From NCBI RefSeq assembly GCF_009905375.1, contig NC_133647.1:175583939-175647938 (forward strand): a DNA stretch of 64,000 nt, given 5' to 3'. The position numbers and the translations under genes are program-made. Shown piece after piece: positions 48,066 to 60,099 of this stretch (the stretch's first letter is position 1; each line of letters starts with the position of its first letter). The stretch is from Apium graveolens (taxonomy: Eukaryota; Streptophyta; Magnoliopsida; Apiales; Apiaceae). The notes under the pieces are model-generated. The model did no database searches. It worked only from the letters and a program-made list of their open reading frames with translations, and was not told the DNA's origin.

Positions 48066-50440
48066 GAAAGGGCCACCGAACGATTAGGACTTATATATAA
48101 TGTTGTATGTGGTCGAATGCGTATGATGGCAAGGGGTGGCTTATACTACTTCATGAAATTTACTGATGATTTTAGTAGATATGGATATGTGGTTCTTACG
48201 GAGAACAAATCTGATTCTTTTGAAATATTCAAAGAATATAAGGCCGAAGTTAAAAAGCAAAAAAAAGAAAGAAAAGTATAAAAGTTTTTGATCAGATCGT
48301 AGAGGAGAATACTTAAGCCTCAAATTCAAGAGTTTCTTTAAAGAGTGTGATATTGTATCACAACTTACTCCTTCTGAAACACCTCAATGGAATAGAGATT
48401 CAGGGAGGAGAAATCATACCTTGTTGCACATAGTGCGATCGATGATGAGTCAAGCGGATCTTCCATTTAGTTTATGGGGTTATGCTTTAGAAACAGCTGC
48501 ATATACACTTAACCAAGTTCCGACTAAAGTGGTTCAAAGTACTCCATATGAGATATGGACTCATAAACGTCATAACATGTCATTTATGAAAATTTGGGGA
48601 CGTGAAGCGTTTGTAAAATGTTTAGCCTCTAACAAGCTTGGACCAAAATTAGATAGATGTTATTTTGTGGGATACCCAAGTGAGACTAGGGTATAGTTTT
48701 TATAATCCTTCCGAGAACAGAGTGTTTGTTGCTCGGGTCGCTGTATTTTTTGAGGGAGAACTACTTTCTAAGAAAATCAGTGGGAGGACATTACATCTCG
48801 ATGAAGATAGAGAACCACATGATAACATTGAACCATAGTTGGAATAAGATCGGGATGTACATCAAAATGTTGAAAGTAATCATGTTAAGGAAACACAGGT
48901 TATTCGTAGATCTAGTAGGATTCACCATGAGTCCGGGAGAAATTATAGATTTCTTTTGACTCAAGATGGTGATGTGATGCTTATGGATAATGATAAGCCT
49001 CTCACCTACCAAGATGCTATGAACAGTCCAGACTCCGAGAGATGGCTGGAGGCCATGAAATCCGAGATGGAATCCATGTATCAAAATAAAGTATTGACTT
49101 TATTTGATCCACTCGAAGGGGTAAAACCTATAGGGTGCAAGTTGGTTTTCAAGAAGAAAAATGAAATGGATGGTAAAGTACATACCTATAAGGTGCGACT
49201 AGTGGAAAAAAGTTTCAAACAAATTCATAATATAGACTATGATGAGACTTTTTTCACCAGTTGTTATGGTTAAGTCCATCAGGATTTTGTTAGCAATAGT
49301 TTTTTACTTTGACTATGAGATTTGGCAAATGGATGTCAAAACCACTTTCTTATATGGGAGCCTTGAAGAGGATGTATATATGATATAATCTGAGGGTTTT
49401 TTCGATCCAAAGTTTGTTAAGATGGTTTGTAAGTTGCTTCTATCTATTTTTAGATTGAAGCAAGCCTCAAGGAGAATGAATATTCATTTTGATGAAACGG
49501 TCAAAGAGTTTGGCTTTATTCAAAATGAAGATGAACCATGTGTTTGCAAGAAGGTCAGTGGGATCCATGTGACATTCCTAGTATTATATGTAGATGACAT
49601 ATAACAGATATGGAATGACATACCTTCTCTACAAGCTATTAAGACTTGGTTGAGAAATAGTTTCCCGATGAAAGACTTAGGCGATATTACCTATATATTA
49701 GGGATCAAGATCTATAGAGATAGATTGAAGAGATTAATAGACCTAGTTGGAGTACATACATTGATAAAGAATTACATCATTTTATGATGCAAGAGAGAAA
49801 GAAAGGATATGTTTCAATGTCTTATAAGATAGTGATCTCAAAAGATAATTGCCCCTAAATCATTAGATGATAATGGCCATTGAGAAAGTTCCATATGCTT
49901 TAGCAATTGGATCTATAATGTGTACAATGATATGTATTTATCCTGATGTTTCGTATGCTTTGAGCATGACGAGCGGATACCAGTCTAATTCAGGTGAGGG
50001 TCACTGGATAATTTTCAAGAATATTCTTTAATACTTAAGAAGGACTAAAAATTTATTTTATGGAGAAGATAGCGAACTAGTTGTAAAGGGTTACACTTAT
50101 ACTAGTTTCTGAACCTAATTTTTTGGATAGAAAATTATGATTACGTGTTTATGTCTGTTTTGTGTTTTTTCTAAATATAAGTGATGTTAGCTGGAATAGT
50201 TCACAGCAAGAACATTGATGATTCTATAATGAAAGATGAATATATTGATGCTTTCAAAACAGCTAAGAAGACTGTGTAGGCATGTCTTTAAGCGATATCA
50301 CCTTATTAATGAGATTAATGATCAATGAGATATAAATGTAAAGTGCATAATAATGATAATGTTGCAGACCCACTGACTAAGGCTTTGTCGTAGCAGAAGC
50401 ACGATGGTCATACTAGTTCCATGAGTATTAGATACATGGG
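48066..50440 (+). pseudogene. Integrase core, reverse transcriptase and RNase H of element D
   Basis: Continues D after E and the GAAAG duplication: ERATERLGLI, ARGGLYYFMKFTDDFSRYGY (integrase), then LWGYALETAAYTLNQVPTK, NMSFMKIWGREAF, and RT motifs VKPIGCKLVFKKKNEMDGK, RLKQASRRMN and LVLYVDDI. RNase H and tail (DNVADPLTKALS, YMGDW) run to about 50440. Frameshifts and stops are dense; the catalytic YVDD is still readable. Homologous to 26936-29428 of C. Confidence 0.88.
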
Positions 50441-50467
50441 TGATTGGATCTAGTGCAAGTGGGAGAT

Positions 50468-52018
50468 TGTTAGTGTTTGTGCCCTGGAGACAACATTATG
50501 ATGTTTAGTTTAAGACATTTGAATTATTAATGTTTATGTTCTATCGATTATAATTTATTAATTCTTAATTTACTGCGATATAAATGTTAGATTAATAAAT
50601 GTCCTTGAAATATGATATGCAATTCTATACCTCTAAGTACGTGACTTAGAAATGAGATTATGAGAATAGTATCAATATTCCTAAAGGTCCCTAGTCAAGT
50701 ATTATTAAGGATGATAATAATGCATTAAGACTGCTGTGTTTGTTGACTGATGATCACATCTCATTGATCATAGGTATAGTGATACTAAAGTTAAAAATAC
50801 AAACAGATGTATATGTACATGGTGTTGGACAAACCCAATGTGAGATTCTACATGAATGTTGTGTCATAAGTAATTCTCATTGTGATAATGATTTAATGGT
50901 CCTTAGACTTGAAATCATTATATTTTTATACGAGAATTAATGTACTTTAATTACATTAAAAGTTACCTTTGACCGGTAATGATAAAAGTGTATTTCGGGT
51001 ATTTTATGAATCGTATGAGAAATATGAATGATCTAGAAAGGATTTAACCCTCCTAATTTTAGGAGTGATATTATTGGTCTCTTGTGTGAGCTAGACTATG
51101 AAATGCGTGGTCACGCTCAAATATTGATTTGATATGATAGTCTACTCATTGATCAAAGAAACCTGGATGAAACATTGATGAGGATGACACATTACATGCC
51201 CCTAGTTTAGTCTCTAATATATGGTTAAAGGGATTATATTATATTGTACATTATTCACGAAATATTTAACCGATCACCGATTCAATTATTATTACTTGGG
51301 TAGCAATGATGTATTACTAGATGCCGCTCATTGTTTATGATTTTAAATTAGATTTAAAATTCATTGTCAACGTAATAATAACCTATAGGGTCACACACAA
51401 AGAATGCTTGAAGGATTATTTAATTTTAATTGGATTTAAATTATATTAAAGTAATTTGAATTATTTGTAATATTAATTAAGTATGACTTAATTAATTAAA
51501 TAAATATTGATATTCAAATTTACTAATATTAATTATGAAATTCAGTTGTTAAATAATTAAGTGTGACTTAATTATTATACAAATAGAAATTTTGAATTAA
51601 TAATTCTTAATTAGTTAAGAGTTATAATTCTTTTTCTACTCTCTATATAATATCTCTTGTGTGGCTGATTTTATGTGAAAGAATTTTACTAAAACCCTAG
51701 CCACCAAGAGAGAAGACGGAGAGGGCAAGAAGAAAGAAGTTTGTGCTAGTACACATCCAACCTTGAGTTCAAGCATTCGTGTGGATACCGCTAGAGCGTA
51801 GATCGCGAGAGCGGGATGCGTGATGATTGAACAATCTTTGAATCTCCATTATTCAACCAATTTGTAAAGCTTCTTAAGGTAAACAATATGTTCTAAGAAT
51901 CAAATATCTATTTTTCGCATGATTCCTGCTGTGGGTTTCGAAAATTCTGGTTTTTCATATTTTTAATTACTGTTTTTGTTGCATTTATTCGTTGCATTTA
52001 TGTGCTCGAAACCCATCT
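50468..52018 (+). repeat. 3' LTR of element D (1,551 bp)
   Basis: Preceded by the PPT AAGTGGGAGAT, starts TGTTAGTGTTTG, aligns with 31663-33223. A short duplication of GTTGCATTTAT lies near its end (about 51978-52000). Confidence 0.9.
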
Positions 52019-52023
52019 GATTG

Positions 52024-52865
52024 TGCATTTGATCTCATATCAGGCATGGGATAAGGGTAAGTCTTAAACCTCTCCATCATAAATGGAGTGATTTTTAGAC
52101 TACAGTTACCTTGTTCTTTGTAGTAAGTGAGCCAAATATAATTTTGGATACTTGCTTACAATTGCCTATTTTTGTGCTGTCTATACCATTAAGAAAATGT
52201 ATGTCTGATACTTTATTATTTAAAGTAGACAAAATAAATCTAGGAAAGAAAATTTCCTTACCTCTTGCAGTTAGGGGCATTGTGAGCCTGGTGGCAAGTT
52301 CTTCCAGGATCAATAGACCAACATTAAAATGTCTGTTGTGGGCTATGGAGAACACCATCTTTTGCACCACACTTGATATATCGTCATATCATGTCTTCCT
52401 ACAAGTGAAGGCCCTCACTATAGAATCAAACAAGAAGGATCATTATTTCCTCAGGTTGGTTCTATTCAGACTTGGTAGGTTGATTCTTTCACCATATTTT
52501 ATGAAATCCATGAACTCTGCTAGCTCATCCTGTGTTGGCACCTCCACCAGATTTTCAATTGGAAGACCCAAAGATGCATTCACATCTAACTCATTGAACT
52601 CAGTTTGTTGGCCTCCAATTGAGCAAGTCACCACCATAGACACATAGTTGTCGTTCATAACTTTCCTCACCACAACAGTTGTCCAGAATTCATGCAGAAC
52701 ATCCAGGTACAGGATTGGGTTAGCAGTTAAAGCACCTGCAAGATATGATCCCGACAAAAACTTGACAAACCCCTTGAAAGAATCAGGGGCCTCAATAGCA
52801 TCAGTAAAATCAAGGTAGTTAGTTCCATTCTTGGGGATATCAGCTCTAACATTGTTGAGTGCCAT
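52024..52865 (-). pseudogene. N-terminal part of the large accessory ORF (element H)
   Basis: Start MALNNVRADIPKNGTNYL at 52865. It is largely open, with two adjacent stops near 52440 and one small frameshift near 52093. The block FKGFVKFLSGSYLAGALTAN followed by LHEFWTTVVV resembles, from memory, the N-terminal domain of accessory ORFs in many asterid copia elements annotated as putative plant transposon protein (pattern F-L...Y-A-L-T...P...FW-x-T). Then comes ELDVNASLGLP and a helical block (VVQKMVFSIAHNRHFNVGLL, ILEELATRLTMPL). It lies 612 bases downstream of the H pol end, in the same direction. Role unknown; such ORFs have been discussed as envelope-like only by position. Confidence 0.72.
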
Positions 52866-53059
52866 AGTTGTTGAGAAAGAAAGAATGGGTAAGAAAAATG
52901 AGAGAGAAAAAGCTTGAAACGAGAGAGAAATCGGACTGAATTGTTTCCAATTTTTATTTAAATAAATCAAATAAAATTAGAGTGATTTTGTCAAAAGTGT
53001 TTTACTAAAATAATTTATTAAATTAAATTTTCTCAGTTCTGATTTATTTATAAGTCTAA

Positions 53060-53236
53060 AATTGTACTTGTAGAGAACTCTATAAGTTGACACTTATAGA
53101 GAACTCTACAATAACTTATCGATAAGTCATAATGAAGCATATCGAGAAGTCCCTCGAGAAGTCAGAAAATTGACTTATCGAGAAGTCTTAAAATGACTTG
53201 TCGATAAGTCAATTAGACTTATCGAGAACTCAGTTC
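53060..53236. repeat. Array of palindromic TTATCGATAA-type 15-mers
   Basis: Seven or eight imperfect units of ACTTATCGAGAAGTC or CTTATCGATAAGTC, several of them perfect or near-perfect palindromes, in the spacer between pol and aORF of H. No other copy was noticed in the window. Confidence 0.85.
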
Positions 53237-53477
53237 TATATACTTTTGATTACTTTGACTCTGCCTTATGATAATTTTACATATTAAAAATGCAAATCAA
53301 CATTTAGACAGTTTTCTTAGAATTTTGAAAAATTCCAAGCTGAATGAAAAATAAATATGCAGAGAAATCTGAAATATTTATAGTTCATATTTCAGTTAAT
53401 TTCCAATCAAATCAAATTAGTTTTGATTAACCAGAAACTAATCTGCTACAAAACAATAGATGAGTTCCTGCCTTAGG

Positions 53478-53624
53478 ATGAAGAATTTAACATTCCAATT
53501 TCACCTACAAGTCTAGTGAAAGTTGCTTCATCCAAAGGTTTAGTAAAAATGTCAGCTAATTTTTTTTCTGTTGGAACAAAAATGAGCTCAATGGTACCAT
53601 TTGCAGCATGTTCTATAATAAAAT
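53478..53624 (-). pseudogene. C-terminal end of copia pol (RNase H) of element H
   Basis: The minus strand reads EHAANGTIELIFVPTEKK then LADIFTKPLDEATFTRLVGE and a stop at 53478-53480, the characteristic C terminus of copia pol. It is cut on its N-terminal side by Tekay LTR G, which starts at 53625. The remainder of pol should lie beyond the right edge of the window. 53237-53477 is non-coding spacer. Confidence 0.88.
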
Positions 53625-54545
53625 TGTAACGACTGGGAATTTTGCGACGTAATTAAGTGTAAAATATGATTTTTGTGGTATGATTATAAATTATGTGATT
53701 AAGTGATGGTTAATTGTCTTTATTGTATATTAGTATCTGGAAGCATAGAAAGATGCGTTCCAATTTAAAGAGTCAGCTTAGGGGTTAAGCTGTGTTGTCG
53801 GGCCGTCAGGTAGAACGGAACCCGTCTTAAAAAAGGGATTAAAGTGTTTAAATGTGAAATATGTGTTGATATGTGAAATGAAATGTTTAAGTAAGTATTA
53901 CGTTCTAGTGACGTGTCGGTTGGTAAAGATAATTGTGAAGCGTAATTGAAACGCTGAGCGTCGGGCCGTCAGGCAGAACGTGACCCGATACGCGAAAAGA
54001 GGAATAGAAATAAAAAGGGAAATTTGTATGATCAGATATGAGTTGTGATGTGTGAATATATGTGCTTGCTTGTCTGAATGCATGATTACGTGATATGTTG
54101 ATTTTTAAACGGATTTAAGGGATTTATTTGAATTAAAATAAAGATTATTGGACCTTTATACATTTGTATAAAATTACTCGGATAAGGTCGAGGCGTGAAA
54201 TCTGTTTTATTACCTTCAAAATAGTCCTAGAGACTTTCAAAAAATGATAGACGGATTTATTTCGTGATCGTTGCATTTTAAAATGATTTTATGGAGTTAA
54301 AATGCTATTTGCAGCACAATCTTGTAAAATTCGTATTTAATCAACCGTTCGCTCAAAAATTATTCTGAAAATATGTCCGAAAAGATAATTTTGAATTCTA
54401 TATTTTAAAATTGATATTACTTCCATTTTCATCTTTTCTAAGAGAGCTATATAATATTCAAATTCGTTTTTGGGAATGAGAATAAAAGAAATGAGAAGTG
54501 AAAATCAATTATGGCATAATTACCATTCTACCCTTGCCATACCAT

Positions 54546-54553
54546 TATATAAA
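54546..54553 (+). promoter_or_regulatory. TATA box of LTR G
   Basis: TATATAAA followed after about 30 bases by a strongly pyrimidine-rich leader, a common layout for plant transcription starts. Confidence 0.65.
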
Positions 54554-54761
54554 CCACCCACCCTTCTATTTTTCTCCCCTTCTTCCCTCACTTCTCTTTT
54601 CTCTCTCTTTTTCCTCCCTCACTCCCGAATTCTCCCTCTCTCTCAGCTCTCTCTCCATCTCTCTTTTCTCTCTTACATGCAACCTTAAAACATAGCTCAA
54701 ATTCAAAGATCTACCCATCAACAATCATTATTTTCAGTCCTCTATTCATTTACACTTTGCA

Positions 54762-54763
54762 TG
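54762..54763 (+). promoter_or_regulatory. Predicted leader splice donor in LTR G
   Basis: TTTGCAT|GTAAGTTTC, about 210 bases after the TATA box. It corresponds in position and GCAT|GT(A/G)AGT form to the site in A/B. Confidence 0.5.
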
Positions 54764-57487
54764 TAAGTTTCTAAGCAACTTTTCTTAGCTTAATTTCTTT
54801 GGTCATATTCAAGAAACTGTAATTTCTTGGTATGTGATCATAAAGGAATGTAAACAAGGGTATATATGGTTTTAAGGTTCAAAAACCAAAGAGGAGACCC
54901 GTGTTGGGCACTCTTGAGTTCGCCCACCACCGGCCATGATCCAAGGATAGCCGGTGGGATTTTAGGAGTGTGATATTCTTAGTGAAATGATGTATTCTTG
55001 TTAAAGTATAACTTGCATGTTTGATATTTGATGGATTCTTGAGTTTTGATGGTAAATGAAGTTTTATGTTTATAAAATGGGAAAAAAGGTTTATTACTAA
55101 GTGACTTTGGTGTTTAGTTGATTGAAATGGGATGCATGTAATAAGAATCTATATGCATGTCACTAAAAGTCATTGCATATCAATGTTCTAAGTTTCTTTT
55201 GGTCTTGAACCTTTGTTAGATTCGAATTTTCTTAAAAAATATGTGGGAAGAATGATTTTTATTGTGTGATAGTATGAATGGTAGCATTAAAATGGTTGCA
55301 AGTGATTTGGTTGGTTTTGTGCTAGTGTTTGGTTCAAATTTGTGTAAATAAAAAGGAGAGGAGTAGTTGTTTGCTTAAGGTGTTTAAGGTTTAAGAATGA
55401 AAGAGTCTTCTGTCTTGATTAAATGGTTTTAGTTCGAATTTTTACTTCTTAAAAGGGGATTTTTGATTTTGATTCAAGTTTATAAAGGGTTTTGATTTGA
55501 GGATTTAAACTTGTTTCGGTTTTGTTTGAAAAAGGTTTTAAAGGATGAATTTTGGCTTGAACTAAAGATTATAAATGATCCATATCCTTGCATGTCAATT
55601 TGTGGTGTTGCATGTGATGTTTCTTGAGAAATTCGAATGGTGTAAGTCGAATTTATAGAAAACTAAGATGGATTATGTGCTTAAAGTGTTGCTTATGTGT
55701 TTCCATGATAAATTAGAGTTAGATGTGGATGAAATAAGGATTGCATGTTATGATATGAGGTTGTATTTGACAAGATTAGAGTCTAAAAGAATCATCGGAT
55801 CTCTTGTTTGTGTTATGTGATAAATCCGAATGGTTTATGGTTGTAAAAGTAATTGATGTGAATCCAATATCTTACCAAGTGAATGCATGTGAGATTTCTA
55901 AGAATTATATGGTTTATTTGTTTATTTTTATTCGAATTAAGTGATGTAAAAAGGAGGTTTTTGAGTCATCTTGATATGAGATTATGTGTTGATATGATAA
56001 CTTAAGTATAGAGTTGGGAATACAGGGATTAAATGCTATATGTCGTATTTGCATCATAATGCATGATTCGAAGTCTATATGGTTAGAGTATGCGAGTTAT
56101 GGTATAGACGTGTTGTGTGATTATAATTGAGTATATAAATATACTCTTAGGGTATTACGATTAAGGGAAATATTAAGCGTTCTGGGAACGTCAAGTGGGA
56201 ATCTAATTAAGGTTTTGGTTTTTTATTGTAGATTTGGAGCGTGAGGGCATTCAGGCTAGGAAAGGGAAAAGTATACTAGGTGGCAGTAGTTCAACCTTTG
56301 TGAAACAGGAAAGCGAACTCAGGCAAGTAACTATACTTACTTGTGTAAATTGTTATAAAGAGTATATTGTTCATGCCATGTAGAGTATTGAACTTTTATA
56401 GTAATGTACCCCTGTTATTGATTCTTGAGATACCCTATTATTGTTCTTGTGAACTTGTTATTGATAAGATTATTGTTCAAACCCTTTGGTAACCTTTTCT
56501 TATCCTGATTTCTTGTAAATACCATGAACTCTTGCAAACCCTATAAGAACCCTTACAAACCCCATGTGTAACGATCCTTTACTCCTTTGTTTACCTTATA
56601 CCCTATTGATTCTTGAAACGGCTTTGATTCCCTAACTTGCGTACCTTGTTATCATTTGATCAAGATCTTTAGCATTGAACCTTGCTTACCTTTGGTTTAT
56701 TCACTTCCTTTGAATTCTTGAAATTAAACTTAAGAATGAGTTTCGACTTGAACGAGTCTGAATGATTTCATATTCTTGGTAATGATAAAACGGATTTAGT
56801 AAACCTTTCTTTTTCCAACACAAGGTTTTCCAAATGAATTCCTGATGGATTGGATTGAGACGTAAGAGGCTAGTGGCACTAGTCCAGTCATGTTAAGAGG
56901 CTAGTGGGGGTAGTCAAGTTTAAGGCTGAAATTATGCCATTGGTACCTTAAAGACCGGATGGAGGTCGGTACGGGCTGATCACCCGTATTATAATGAATT
57001 GAAAGTTAAAGTAGTCCAATCAAGGGTTCCATAACTATTTAAGAAGGAATTGAATTTCCTATTCAGTAATTGATTCTTTGAAAATGAAAAAGGTTTATAT
57101 TGTTTTGAAAAGAGTTGATTGTGATATTGTAAAGCTTATAGCTTGTGAACCCCGATTTTGATTCTGTTGATATTATCAATCATATAATTGATTCAAAATG
57201 ATGAAAAGATTATCGCTTTCCATTTGAAAGATCATTTGTGATCCTGTTAATGATTTGTGATAAATAGCGGCTTTCACTCTATCTTGAGCCTTGTTCCTTG
57301 AAAGCCCAAAGTTTTTCTTCGTAACCCTTTCATAGCCCAAAAGATAGAAATCTGCCACCTAAAAATGATAAAGTAGAATGCCCTGAGTTCCTAAATGGTA
57401 TATTGTGGATTTTGTATCGTAGAACTGTTTTATAGTTACTTGCTGAGTTTTATACTCATATGTTTTGTTTTAATCTAACTAAGGCAG

Positions 57488-57580
57488 TTAAGCAAGAGGA
57501 TGACCAGGCTTAGGCGCACTGCTCGTAAGAGCAAACCTGGTGGTCCATACAGTGTTAAGGGCTTCCGGTTGCCAGAGCAG
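57488..57580 (+). other. Exon-like segment inside LTR G
   Basis: Acceptor-like tract ending AAGGCAG at 57487, then TTAAGCAAGAGG, an ATG at 57500 and 27 codons (MTRLRRTARKSKPGG start, GFRLPEQ end), then CAG|GTAGTA donor-like at 57580/57581. The CAG|TTAAG start, the basic N terminus, the LPEQ end and the phase-0 donor all recur in A/B. Reading on without splicing reaches a stop 12 codons later. Confidence 0.5.
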
Positions 57581-57764
57581 GTAGTACAGGTTTTGAGTGA
57601 GCAAGCGCTTAGCTGAAAGGTTATTAAGATACAATGGGTTATCTGTCGATTCCAAGTCAGGATCGACTATGTAAATTTGGTTTTATTTTGGGTCGTAAAT
57701 TATATTTTATGGTTGGTAGTTGTAATCTTGTCTCATACTTTATCCTGTTTGATCCTGTTAGTAG

Positions 57765-59148
57765 TGTTAGGTCCCGAATTATCGTAGAAGGGGGGGTTGA
57801 ATATGATAATCACTAAATTAAAAATTCTTTTGAATCTTTAACGGATAAAATATTTAGTGCTCGGTTAGTGGTTACGTGTTCTTGAGAGAAATAGTATTTG
57901 GAACGATAAAAATGAGGAACACAAGATATTCGGGGAAATATATATTCGTATATAAATCCTCGAGGGTGTTGCTACACTCCGGTAAATAAATTAACTGGCT
58001 ACAATCTAAGAACAACAAAGTTCCTAGCTACTACAAATATTTACAAATCAAATCCTATACAATAATCTAGCTTTTGTTTGTACTAGGATTTAATTACCGG
58101 GTAACGTTTATAATGCCCCTATAAATATACAAGAGTTAAATCGGGCATTATAACGTTACTCCGGTGAGAAGTTAAACGGATATTCAAGGTGTCGGAGCTT
58201 CTATATAAATCTCTGCTTCTTGTTTTATCAGCTCTCCTTTTTGTTGGAGAAGAAGATAAACAAAACTCATTCAGATCTGCTGCAAAGTGTAGACTTAATA
58301 CAATAAAATAAACTTAAATATAACTTATATAAATAAACTAATTTAGTTTTATAAAATAAACTTATTTAAAGTTTATAAGATAAATCATTTTAAGTTTATT
58401 AAATAAATTATATTAAAGTCCATTAAATAATTTGTTTAATTTAACAATTAAACTTTGAGCTTCGCCAATCCCCTAAGTTGTTGAGCTGTATACCCCGCGC
58501 ACCTCTTCTCGTACTTTAACAGATAAACGTTAAATCCAAGTACGTTCCTCAACTTAACAATCCTTCTATAAATAATACCCAGATTCCTTTCACGAGCTGT
58601 TGATGCCTAGTGCAACTGGTCTGGTTCACAGACGACTAACCTCAATTCAGGTCTTCGTATTATAATCTTGATGACATTGTTAAGCTTGCCTCAACTTTAT
58701 TGCTCCAGACACTGACTGTTAATAAACAACTGTACTTTCACTGAAATCATTTCTGGTACTTTAGACAACGTCTTCATTAATCTCTGTCTATACCCTGTCC
58801 TTAATTCTCCAGATTCCTATGCTTCGAACACTGTCTATCTTCAATCAATGCCAATACACTAAAATCTTCCGGTAGCACTTATATACTGAATCTTCAACAT
58901 TTCTGAAACCCTGAAAGTCTTTAACCTTTGTTCTTCACTGAGGCATGATCATATTAATGAACTTCTTTCAGTGACCTGTAGACAGACTTCAGGCCTTCTT
59001 CTAATCTTCTGATTCTTTGTATTTGCCTTGTTTTCATTCTTCCTGATTTCTTGTGTAGATGTAGTATTATTAACCTGTCATGTTCTAGTATTGTTATTGT
59101 GTTGAGTTATCACGTAACTGTCCATACAGCTACGCAGTCTCACCAACA
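57765..59148 (-). repeat. 3' LTR of element F (1,384 bp)
   Basis: Minus strand starts TGTTGGTGAGACTGCG after GTGGAGAT and ends CCTAACA at 57765. TATA box TTTATATA lies at 58202-58209. The internal end resembles the H2 LTR (GGTTGAATAT just inside the terminus). No PBS follows at 57764, so it is a 3' LTR. Its middle (58300-58450) is an AT-rich stretch of repeated AAACTTA and TAAGTTTA words. Confidence 0.8.
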
Positions 59149-59473
59149 ATCTCCACATATTTGAATGTTAAACCTAACAAACAAATTAAATAGAGAGGAT
59201 AACTCAACTAACAACTAGAAAAAGTAAAGTACCAGGACTTGTAAATAATGCTACTGGTTTTATGGATCACATACTGCATTTCCAGATTTCTTGAGTAACT
59301 GAAATGAAAGATGCTTGTTCCTCTAGCACTGAACTGATCTTCAAGTAGTTTCATCTTCATTTCCTTGGTTCTTCAAATCTCTGCCAGATAATACTTCTTT
59401 GTCTTGAAGTAATCATCAGCAGCTTCTTTTGTACAACCACATTTCCTGTTGAGAAGTGCATATCTCTCTTGCT

Positions 59474-59707
59474 TCTCCCCCTATGAGAATGAACTGTTTA
59501 AAGGAGATCACCTTCGTCTATAAGCACTAATGGTACTCCCCTTTTGGAAAACAGCTTCTCCCCTTATGAAGAATAGTGATGAACCAAACCACTTCTTCTG
59601 ATGTTGTGAGATGTACATGTGCTTTACCTTTTTCCTCCTTCCTACTATTTCTCCCCTTAGTTGAGGAATCCTCCAAACTATTACTAAAGCTTTAATCTCC
59701 CCCTTAG
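59474..59707 (-). repeat. Cluster of five polypurine-tract-like motifs
   Basis: Plus-strand TCTCCCCCTA (59474), ACTCCCCTTTTGG (59535), CTTCTCCCCTTATG (59555), TTTCTCCCCTTAG (59648) and AATCTCCCCCTTAG (59694), i.e. (T)AAGGGGGAGA-like motifs on the element strand. Sireviruses are known for such multiplied tracts. Confidence 0.75.
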
Positions 59708-60099
59708 AGAAGGAATGTATGTTGTTGTCTGAAGGAGTGCTCATATTTTACTTGGTTGGAAAAGAAATAACAAGTTAGAGTCTGATCAACTATGTCCCTT
59801 TAAATGTTGCAAGAATGACTTCACTGTTGATCATCATGTTCACCAATCTTTCCACTACTTATACCTCCCAAATGTGAGATCACCAATTGTTACCAATTGT
59901 TAGCTCTCAAAGGTCCCGAAGTATTCTAATCCAGTCTGTAAATGTTAGGTCCCTAAGAGTTAGGTTCCAATCATAAAAAGATTCGAGACCGAAGTATCAA
60001 GAACCATGTTTAGGGATAGGGAATGGGATATGGTGTTTCTCTTTCTTCCTCACTGTGAGTGTGTGATTCTGTTTCGTGTACCTCACATGTGTTTAACTC

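Larger units (their letters stand above)
31663..52018 (+). mobile_element. Ty1/copia element D (same family as C), carrying nested element E
   Basis: LTRs 31663-33223 and 50468-52018, PBS 33225-33236, PPT 50457-50467, target duplication GATTG at 31658-31662 and 52019-52023. The internal region is split at 36324/48066 by E. It is much more decayed than C: most pol frames survive as short pieces. The 3' LTR ends CCATCT instead of CCATCA. It lies in the same orientation as C and 658 bases away from it in the interrupted aORF. Confidence 0.9.
53625..57764 (+). repeat. Tekay LTR of element G (truncated by element F)
   Basis: Starts TGTAACGACTGGGAATTTTG, close to the start of the A LTR read on the minus strand. 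It has a TATA box (54546-54553), a CT-rich leader (54580-54685), a donor-like site at 54762/54763 and an exon-like segment at 57488-57580, i.e. the same order as A and E. Most of the sequence between these landmarks is not alignable by eye with A or E. The expected LTR end and PBS are not reached, because copia LTR F starts at 57765. Whether it is a solo LTR or the 5' end of a full element cannot be seen here. Confidence 0.75.

Noticed and set aside
52111..52647. 178-codon plus-strand ORF at the right end of the window's aORF
   Set aside because: Antisense of the N-terminal accessory ORF, whose protein-like composition and domain resemblance are on the minus strand.
54470..54695. Two overlapping ORFs in the CT-rich leader of LTR G
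   Set aside because: Product of a pyrimidine tract (Ser/Leu/Phe/Pro runs) in two frames; no homologue.
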